Shown: in pieces, positions 5,475-9,945 of the stretch
Layout of the letters: every line of letters starts with the position of its first letter
Numbering within the stretch: the first letter of the stretch is position 1
NCBI GenBank assembly: GCA_045636165.1
Contig: JAZTWZ010000003.1
Span: 1-9,945, forward strand
Source of the DNA: SIG480 sp045636165
GTDB lineage: Bacteria; Bacillota; Clostridia; Oscillospirales; JAAYXM01
Reading direction: 5' to 3'
DNA: 9,945 bases
Translations under genes and position numbers: made by a program
Notes under the pieces: generated by a model
The model's input: the letters and a program-made list of their open reading frames with translations, nothing else
Told to the model about the DNA's origin: nothing
The model's database searches: none

Positions 5475-6497
5475 AATCACATATTCATTTCCCGAGGGGG
5501 AAGACTTTATCGGAACTGCATTTTTGAATTCATCTGCTACATCCGCAAACGATGCGCTATTGTTTCCGCCGTTTTCTTTTACATAGACCGTGCCAAATGC
5601 ATCCGCAAAAGCTTTTGAGTTCTGACCGCTTCTTAAAAGCGCGTTACCCTTATAGTTTTCATATACTGCAGAGAGCTTTACATCTCCTGCAGCAGCCTTT
5701 AAGTCAGCAATAACCTCCGAAAGCTTTTCTTCCTTTGAAATTCCGCTGTCTTCGTATTCGATAATCTCAGTCTTTCCGAAGGTAGGGAATGAGATATTTG
5801 AAAGAATAATTTCATCGGGAACAAAGGACGCAAGCTCACGGACGGTTTCCGCGAGATACTCACAAGCATCTTCCGAATACGGCGATAACCATCGCATATT
5901 CTCGCCGTCAAGCCAGATAATTTTGTTAGCCGTTCTGACGGAATATATCTGATTCTTTCTCGCTGCTTCATTGTCCTTAAAGCACGACATATAAAGCGCT
6001 ACGCGATATCCCGACTCGCGCGCTTTTTTAATGCTCTCGGAGAGCATCGCGCTATCTCCTGCAAGTCCCGTGCTCACACCTATACTTGTTTTTGTAGAAT
6101 AGGAGAGAGTTCCGTCTTCTGCCTTAACCTCAAGAATAAGGGTGTTTGCGCCAGAAGTTTTCGCCGCAATAAGCTCAGCATCAAAAAGCTCAACACTCTT
6201 TACACTTCCGACAGGAACGAAGTATCCCCTTACATCCGATGTATTATCAGAAACCGGTGGGGCAGGCGCAGGTTCGGGCTCTATTTCAATCTCAGGCTCT
6301 TCAATTATGAGATTTGCCTCTACATCTTGCGGAGTTTCGTCTTTTTCAGGAATAAAGAACGAGCCTTCTTTTGTGAATGTCATATTGTTATTTATGACAT
6401 AGAGTGCAGCTGCAGCGATAAGACAAAGCGCAACAAGCGCAGGAATAAGAAGCCCGATTTTCTGACGCGAGCCTCTGTACCTTCTTTGATTTTTCAT
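5466..6497 (-). CDS. Membrane-anchored putative glycoside hydrolase-like protein (DUF4015/GHL family)
   Basis: 343 residues, last gene of the rnf operon. Order: basic N-terminus (1-14), one membrane helix (about 15-36), an acidic Pro/Glu-rich linker (about 50-85), then an extracytoplasmic domain (about 90-340). The domain resembles DUF4015 (PF13200), a TIM-barrel family related to glycoside hydrolases: ANTLILEVKAEDGTLSYST (117-135), a YRVALYMSCFKD strand (164-175), a WLSPYSEDACEYLAETV segment (203-219) and PDEIILSNISFP (227-238). In typical members the last reads like FDEIQFDYVRFP; here the Asp-Tyr and Arg are replaced by Ser-Asn and Ser, so activity is doubtful and a glycan-binding role possible. 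The ATG at 6497 is preferred to a GTG at 6503, which abuts the ribosome site; CGGAGGT is seven bases before the ATG. Only two bases separate it from the preceding stop. Confidence 0.72.
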   Translation of the reverse strand: MKNQRRYRGSRQKIGLLIPALVALCLIAAAALYVINNNMTFTKEGSFFIPEKDETPQDVEANLIIEEPEIEIEPEPAPAPPVSDNTSDVRGYFVPVGSVKSVELFDAELIAAKTSGANTLILEVKAEDGTLSYSTKTSIGVSTGLAGDSAMLSESIKKARESGYRVALYMSCFKDNEAARKNQIYSVRTANKIIWLDGENMRWLSPYSEDACEYLAETVRELASFVPDEIILSNISFPTFGKTEIIEYEDSGISKEEKLSEVIADLKAAAGDVKLSAVYENYKGNALLRSGQNSKAFADAFGTVYVKENGGNNSASFADVADEFKNAVPIKSSPSGNEYVIKN

Positions 6498-6499
6498 TA

Positions 6500-6646
6500 T
6501 CACACCTCCGGAACTTCTTCCTCAGGTTTTGCCGCTTTGACTTTTCCCTCCTTGACGCTGTCAGATGCGCCGAACACAACACCGCCAAAAACTCCGAGGC
6601 CAAGCAAAACCGCAACGGCTATCAAAATATTGAATAAGGCTTCCAT
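6500..6646 (-). CDS. 48-residue single-helix protein in the rnfB position (RnfB-anchor-like)
   Basis: A small gene between rnfA and the GHL gene. It starts at 6646 after ATAGGAGGCAGAAG, a strong ribosome site that overlaps the rnfA stop, and ends two bases before the next ATG. The product has one membrane helix (about residues 4-26) containing ILIAVAVLLGLGVFGG, then a short basic stretch and an acidic tail ending PEEEVPEV. RnfB proteins begin with a very similar helix (for example IAVAAVSLLGLAFGA in E. coli RsxB) followed by an acidic segment and then Cys-rich Fe-S domains. Here there are no Cys residues and no room for such domains. Clostridial operons normally have rnfB directly after rnfA. 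I infer a reduced RnfB keeping only the membrane anchor; an unrelated small subunit is the alternative. The coding call is strong, the homology moderate because the sequence is short and hydrophobic. Confidence 0.72.
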   Translation of the reverse strand: MEALFNILIAVAVLLGLGVFGGVVFGASDSVKEGKVKAAKPEEEVPEV

Positions 6647-6656
6647 CTTCTGCCTC

Positions 6657-7220
6657 CTATATGAATTTCATTCCGCTAAAGCCTGCAAACGCGAGAGCTA
6701 TAAGCCCGGCCGTAATGAGAAGTATCGGAATTCCTTCAAAGAATTTCGGTACGGCTGCATGCTTGAGACGCTCGCGTACAGACGCGAACAGGAAAGAAGA
6801 GATCATGTATCCTATCCCTGCAAAAATGCCATAGATAAGAGCTTCAAACGGATTGAACCCATTCGACGATACGATGAGAGCCGTACCGAGAACTGCCGTA
6901 CCTGAAAGAACATGAGAAAGCGGAAACTTTACTTTTTTCTGACAGGACATAAGCCCTTTCCACAAAATAACCATAATGAGAACAAATACAACCGTTCTCA
7001 TATATTCGATTGAAAAATTCTTAAGAAGCAGAACATCAATAATACTCGTCACAAAACAGGTTACCGCCGTAAGAACCGTTATCGAAGCACCCGATAGGAG
7101 TGCGGTTTTCGTGTCTCTTGTTTCGGTTAAAAACGGTTCAAAACCAAGGTATTTTGAAAAAATAAGATTTTCCGAGAACGCAGCGGCAAGGCTCAGAAGA
7201 AAAATTTTAAATATTCCCAT
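6657..7220 (-). CDS. rnfA: RnfA-like membrane subunit lacking the Fe-S cysteines
   Basis: 187 residues with six membrane segments, matching RnfA/NqrE in length and order. Conserved pieces: SKYLGFEPFL (22-31), the YMRTVVFVLIMV region (73-84), SGTAVLGTAL (106-115), SVRERLK (147-153) and the C-terminal PILLITAGLIALAFAGFSG (165-183). In standard RnfA the second and fourth of the pieces listed first read LGLCPF and TNCAVLG, and their two Cys help hold a [2Fe-2S] centre shared with RnfE. Here those positions are E28 and T108. C55 and C93 are elsewhere in the chain and do not align with them. The start follows GGGGGAAGAATAA and directly abuts the rnfE stop (TAAATG). The frame is intact, so the change looks like functional divergence. 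Normally the subunit takes part in Na+ or H+ translocation coupled to electron flow; whether it does so here is uncertain. Confidence 0.88.
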   Translation of the reverse strand: MGIFKIFLLSLAAAFSENLIFSKYLGFEPFLTETRDTKTALLSGASITVLTAVTCFVTSIIDVLLLKNFSIEYMRTVVFVLIMVILWKGLMSCQKKVKFPLSHVLSGTAVLGTALIVSSNGFNPFEALIYGIFAGIGYMISSFLFASVRERLKHAAVPKFFEGIPILLITAGLIALAFAGFSGMKFI

Positions 7221-7826
7221 TTATTCTTCCCCCTCACTCTTATTCTCAAACATTTTTCTCGAAACTGCGATAAGAATTCCAAGAAGCATAAAGCCGCCGA
7301 CAGGACCAATAAGTAATGATATTGCATACTTCTCGGGAATTACTGAAAATCCTGCAACTGTGCCGCGTCCGAAGAATTCACGGACAAGCGACATTGCAAG
7401 TGCAAGCGCGAAATATCCGATTCCGCAGGAAAGACCTTCAAAAAGGCATGATGCAAGTTTTTCCTCGCGCGAAAACTTCTTCGAGCGCGAGAATACAAGC
7501 CCGCTTACAGCAAGAAGCGGCAGATACATACCGAGACTTTTATAAACGGACGGCAAAAATGCCGCGAGCAAAATCTCGCAGAGCGAAACTGCTACCGCGA
7601 CTATAATAATATATACGACATCGCGAAGTTTGTCAGATATCGCCTTTCTAAGTGCCCAGAAGAGAAGCGATGACAGCGTGATGCAAAAAATCGCACAAAC
7701 GCCGAGAGTCACACCGTCAATAAGCCTTGTTGAAACAGCAAGAAGCGGTGTTACTCCTGCAAAAAGGGAGAGTACGGGATTTTCAAGAAGCACGCTTTTT
7801 TTGAGAAAACCGATTATCTTTTTCAT
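7221..7826 (-). CDS. rnfE: RnfE-like membrane subunit lacking the Fe-S cysteines
   Basis: 201 residues with about six membrane segments, matching RnfE/NqrD. Recognisable parts: ENPVLSLFAGVTPLLAVST (15-33), the SLGMYLPLLAVSGLVFSRSKKF block (97-118), FEGLSCGIGYFALALAMSLVREFFGRGT (129-156), where standard RnfE has a DGLGMGLGF...REILGxGT pattern, and a Gly/Pro-rich penultimate helix. In standard members the first block reads LGLCPLLAVT and the second PLIVVNCIILGRA; these two Cys are the RnfE ligands of the shared [2Fe-2S] centre. Here they are T26 and G109. Other Cys (44, 48, 83, 127, 134) lie at different positions. The start overlaps the rnfG stop by four bases (ATGA), with GGGGAG upstream. The loss parallels that in rnfA, which suggests the two subunits diverged together. 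Confidence 0.88.
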   Translation of the reverse strand: MKKIIGFLKKSVLLENPVLSLFAGVTPLLAVSTRLIDGVTLGVCAIFCITLSSLLFWALRKAISDKLRDVVYIIIVAVAVSLCEILLAAFLPSVYKSLGMYLPLLAVSGLVFSRSKKFSREEKLASCLFEGLSCGIGYFALALAMSLVREFFGRGTVAGFSVIPEKYAISLLIGPVGGFMLLGILIAVSRKMFENKSEGEE

Positions 7827-8554
7827 TGTGCGTTCTCCCCTTCCGCGTTATTTTCTGTTTTTTCAGCCTCAGAAGCCATTTTTTCTTCAAGAGCCTTGGC
7901 TTCTGCTGCCGCCTTTTCTTCAGCATCAGCGCGAAGCTGTGAAACTGCGGCAATCGCGCGGTTTACGCCCTCTTTTACCGCGTTTGAAGAAACGGTTGCG
8001 CCCGATACTGCAGAAATTTTATTCGAGGCATCAGCGTTTCCTCTTACAACCGTAAGTTCTTCGTTTTTGTCTTTGAACTGCGAGAGGAATTCTTCTCCCT
8101 CAATTCTTTTTCCGTAACCGATAGTTTCGTCTATCGCGAGAATTTCAACGCCCGTAACCTTACCTTCGGCATCAAGCGCAACAATCATCTCAATCGGGTT
8201 CTTATAGCCCTGTGCGGAGGTTCTGGCGCAGTAGCCCTGAAGCTCTTCGCCCTTTTTCGCTTCATACAAGGTAACAAATGATGCTTTTGCATCAAACGAC
8301 GGCATCAGCTTTTCATAAGTTGCATCGGGAATCAGACGTTCCATCGCATCATAAACCTTTTTGTCTGCGTTTTTCGTTGCTATTCCTCCAAGGAGATTTG
8401 AGACTCCGCCGAGGATAATCGCCGCCGCGACAGCTGATGCGGAAATGGTCAGCACAGCCTTAAGAATTTCTTTTCTTTTTTCGGGAGTAATTGCCTTAAA
8501 GGAGATGCGCGGAAGGGAGATTTTTTTGAAAGAAAAATTTATTTTAATCTTCAT
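7823..8554 (-). CDS. rnfG: RnfG-like extracytoplasmic FMN-binding subunit
   Basis: 243 residues: a long basic N-terminus (1-30), one membrane helix (about 32-56), an FMN_bind domain outside the membrane (about 65-205), and an Ala/Glu/Lys-rich, probably helical tail (208-243). The flavinylation motif is SAVSGATVSS (181-190), with T187 as the expected covalent FMN acceptor. The consensus Asp six residues before the Thr is Ser here, but SGAT is intact. DETIGYG (142-148) corresponds to the ETPGLG-type motif. In standard Rnf this subunit takes electrons from the RnfA/E cluster and passes them to RnfD. The ATG at 8554 is preferred to a GTG at 8563: AGGTG is six bases before it, and it gives an 11-base overlap with rnfD just like the rnfC/rnfD junction. 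The charged tail is longer than in typical members. Confidence 0.88.
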   Translation of the reverse strand: MKIKINFSFKKISLPRISFKAITPEKRKEILKAVLTISASAVAAAIILGGVSNLLGGIATKNADKKVYDAMERLIPDATYEKLMPSFDAKASFVTLYEAKKGEELQGYCARTSAQGYKNPIEMIVALDAEGKVTGVEILAIDETIGYGKRIEGEEFLSQFKDKNEELTVVRGNADASNKISAVSGATVSSNAVKEGVNRAIAAVSQLRADAEEKAAAEAKALEEKMASEAEKTENNAEGENAQ

Positions 8555-9599
8555 TTTCTGCACCTGCCTTTGCCTTTTTTACTCCATACCTGCGACTGCG
8601 GCAGACACGCTCAATAAAGAATGTCATAAGATTCATAATAAGAATTGCAAAAGTCACACCCTCACTGTATGCACCGAAATATCTGAAAATAAAGGTGAGA
8701 ACACCGCAACCGATTCCGTAAACGATTCTTCCTCGTGGCGTTGCAGGGCTTGTGGCATAGTCAGTTGCCATAAACACGGCGCCGAACAAAAGTCCGCCAG
8801 AAAGGACACTGAAGAGCGACCAGAGAAGATTCGGGTTTCCGCCAAGTGGGAAGATAAAGGTAAGAACTGCAACCGTAAGAACATACGATGCAGGAATGTG
8901 TATCGTTATGACACGGCGGATAAGCAGATATATCGCCGCCGCAATGATAACAACAGCCGAGACCTCGCCCATCGCACCTGCGATATTTCCCATCGCAACA
9001 TCGCGAAGGCGCGAGATGACATCAATATCTCCCATTGCAGCAGTCGGAAGATATCCGAGCTTCATTTTCGCAAGCGGAGTTACCGATGCGATTACATCGG
9101 GAGTAAGATTTTCACGGGTGATATGTCCAAACGCCGATAGAGCATTCGCTCCGAGATTCGGCTTTGTCCAAAGCGAGATAAGTGCTGGCCACGAAAAGAG
9201 GAAAGCCTGTCCCGAAAGTGCGGGGTTAAGGAAATTCTTTCCGAGACCACCGTATAAATTCTTGACAACAACAATCGCAAAGAAGCTTCCGACAAGCGGC
9301 ATCCAGAGCGGCACGGAAACAGGAAGACAAAGCGCAAGCAAAAGTCCCGTTACAACTGCCGACAAATCTCCGATTGTCGAAGTTTTCTTCGTTATTCTGC
9401 AGAAAAGAAACTCAAATACGACAGAACAAATTATCGAGATTGCAGTCAGGATGAGCGCGCGCCAGCCGAAAAAGTAAATTGCCATAATAAGCGGAAATGC
9501 AAGCGCGACAATAACATCAGACATTATTGAACGGGTATCATCGTCCGTATGGATATGCGGAGACGAGGAAACAAAAAACTTTTTAGTATCAATCTTCAT
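8544..9599 (-). CDS. rnfD: RnfD-like membrane subunit with an altered flavinylation motif
   Basis: 351 residues, full length for RnfD/NqrB, with about nine or ten membrane segments. Strong family matches: SSSPHIHTDDDTRSIMSDV (11-29), NLYGGLGKNFLNPALSGQAFL (114-133), MGNIAGAMGEVSA (203-215), IPASYV (235-240) and GAVFMATDYATSPATPRGR (273-291), followed by the GYSEGV-like AYSEGVTFAILIMN (310-323). In standard RnfD the FMN-bearing Thr lies in D-x-x-S/T-G-A-T-P-L. Here it reads DVIASVTPLA (168-177): Asp and the acceptor T174 remain, but the S/T-G-A before it is A-S-V. Flavin attachment by ApbE is therefore uncertain. The start at 9599 overlaps the rnfC stop by 11 bases, and GGAGGAGG upstream lies inside rnfC. 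It would normally receive electrons from RnfG and pass them to RnfC. Confidence 0.9.
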   Translation of the reverse strand: MKIDTKKFFVSSSPHIHTDDDTRSIMSDVIVALAFPLIMAIYFFGWRALILTAISIICSVVFEFLFCRITKKTSTIGDLSAVVTGLLLALCLPVSVPLWMPLVGSFFAIVVVKNLYGGLGKNFLNPALSGQAFLFSWPALISLWTKPNLGANALSAFGHITRENLTPDVIASVTPLAKMKLGYLPTAAMGDIDVISRLRDVAMGNIAGAMGEVSAVVIIAAAIYLLIRRVITIHIPASYVLTVAVLTFIFPLGGNPNLLWSLFSVLSGGLLFGAVFMATDYATSPATPRGRIVYGIGCGVLTFIFRYFGAYSEGVTFAILIMNLMTFFIERVCRSRRYGVKKAKAGAENED

Positions 9600-9945
9600 T
9601 TGTATCCTCCTCCGAAAGCTTGTTTTTTATATCTCTGAACTCTGAAACGAGCGAAATCCGTGCAGGACATACATACGCACACGAGCCGCACTCGATACAG
9701 TCTGCAACATTGTATTCTTTGCATTCGGAAAGATTACCGAATTTATATGCGCGATGAATGAAAAGCGGTTCAAGGTTCATCGGACATACACTTACGCACT
9801 TTCCGCAGTGGATACATCCCGTCTGCTTCTTGCTCTCACCCTCACCGCCGGAGAAGGCGAGAAGTCCGTTCGTTCCCTTTATAACAGGAACGGAAAGATC
9901 AGACTGTGCAAGACCCATCATTGGTCCGCCCATAATAATCTTATC
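9589..9945 (-). CDS. rnfC: RnfC-like NADH-side subunit, C-terminal part (gene continues past the right edge)
   Basis: Only the last 118 residues are in the window; the frame is open to position 9945, so the ATG at 9933 is internal. The visible part starts IIMGGPMMGLAQSDLSVP (3-20) and KGTNGLLAF (23-31), typical of RnfC before its Fe-S region. Two complete 4Fe-4S motifs follow: CIHCGKCVSVCP (C44, C47, C50, C54) and CIECGSCAYVCP (C83, C86, C89, C93), then a short tail. RnfC is the peripheral cytoplasmic subunit that carries FMN and exchanges electrons with NAD(H); those N-terminal domains are outside the window. All eight Cys are kept, in contrast to the lost Cys in the neighbouring rnfA and rnfE. 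Its end overlaps rnfD by 11 bases. As the first clostridial rnf gene it probably lies near the operon promoter, which is not visible. Confidence 0.93.
   Translation of the reverse strand, partial: DKIIMGGPMMGLAQSDLSVPVIKGTNGLLAFSGGEGESKKQTGCIHCGKCVSVCPMNLEPLFIHRAYKFGNLSECKEYNVADCIECGSCAYVCPARISLVSEFRDIKNKLSEEDTNED

Noticed and set aside
6498..6503. GTG at 6503 as the start of the GHL gene
   Set aside because: It directly touches the GGAGGT ribosome site; the ATG at 6497 has proper seven-base spacing.
6500..6660. A frameshifted full-length rnfB
   Set aside because: Only about 150 bases lie between rnfA and the GHL gene. There is no room for the Fe-S domains and no CxxC-type coding in any frame there, so a simple sequencing frameshift cannot explain the absence.
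6327..6905. A 192-codon plus-strand open frame across rnfA, the small gene and the GHL gene
   Set aside because: It crosses three minus-strand genes with good ribosome sites and shows no domain or ribosome site of its own.
8361..9140. A 259-codon plus-strand open frame across rnfG and rnfD
   Set aside because: It is antisense to two well-recognised genes, has no family resemblance, and its composition (rich in Arg, Lys, Cys and Ser in runs) is that of a shadow frame.

Overview
The window looks like a chromosomal segment of an anaerobic, low-to-mid-GC Gram-positive bacterium, most likely a member of the Clostridia. The evidence is strong AGGAGG-type ribosome binding sites, AT-rich intergenic promoters with TTGAnn/TATAAT-like boxes, an ECF-transporter S component, a lipobox lipoprotein, and a clostridial-order rnf operon (C-D-G-E-A). 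No tRNA, rRNA, CRISPR or insertion sequence was recognised.

Left part (1-5474): short, mostly single-gene transcription units. In order these are an ECF S component (minus), a phage-type N-acetylmuramoyl-L-alanine amidase (minus), a small PsbP-like lipoprotein (plus), a YbaK-family Cys-tRNA(Pro) deacylase (minus), a FabG-like short-chain reductase (plus), a short-form malic enzyme (minus) and a membrane-anchored polysaccharide deacetylase (plus). Perfect inverted repeats that act as bidirectional terminators separate the convergent pairs reductase/malic enzyme and deacetylase/GHL protein. Divergent pairs share compact promoter regions.

Right part (5466-9945, all minus): one tightly packed operon entering from beyond the right edge: rnfC (partial), rnfD, rnfG, rnfE, rnfA, a 48-codon single-helix protein, and a membrane-anchored DUF4015/GHL-like protein. 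Neighbouring genes overlap or abut, so translation is probably coupled throughout.

The operon is the notable part. In a standard Rnf complex ferredoxin electrons pass through RnfB (Fe-S) and a [2Fe-2S] centre held by two Cys from RnfA and two from RnfE, then RnfG-FMN, RnfD-FMN and RnfC to NAD. Here all four RnfA/RnfE Cys ligands are replaced (E28 and T108 in RnfA, T26 and G109 in RnfE). The gene in the usual rnfB position encodes only a 48-residue product resembling the RnfB membrane anchor, with no Fe-S domain. The RnfD flavinylation motif is also altered around a retained Thr. RnfC keeps both 4Fe-4S motifs and RnfG keeps its SGAT flavin motif. All reading frames are intact. I infer a divergent Rnf-like complex that has lost the ferredoxin entry branch but kept the RnfC/RnfG redox parts. 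It may move electrons between NADH and an extracytoplasmic partner, or have a non-redox role. Whether such a variant has been described cannot be judged from the sequence alone.
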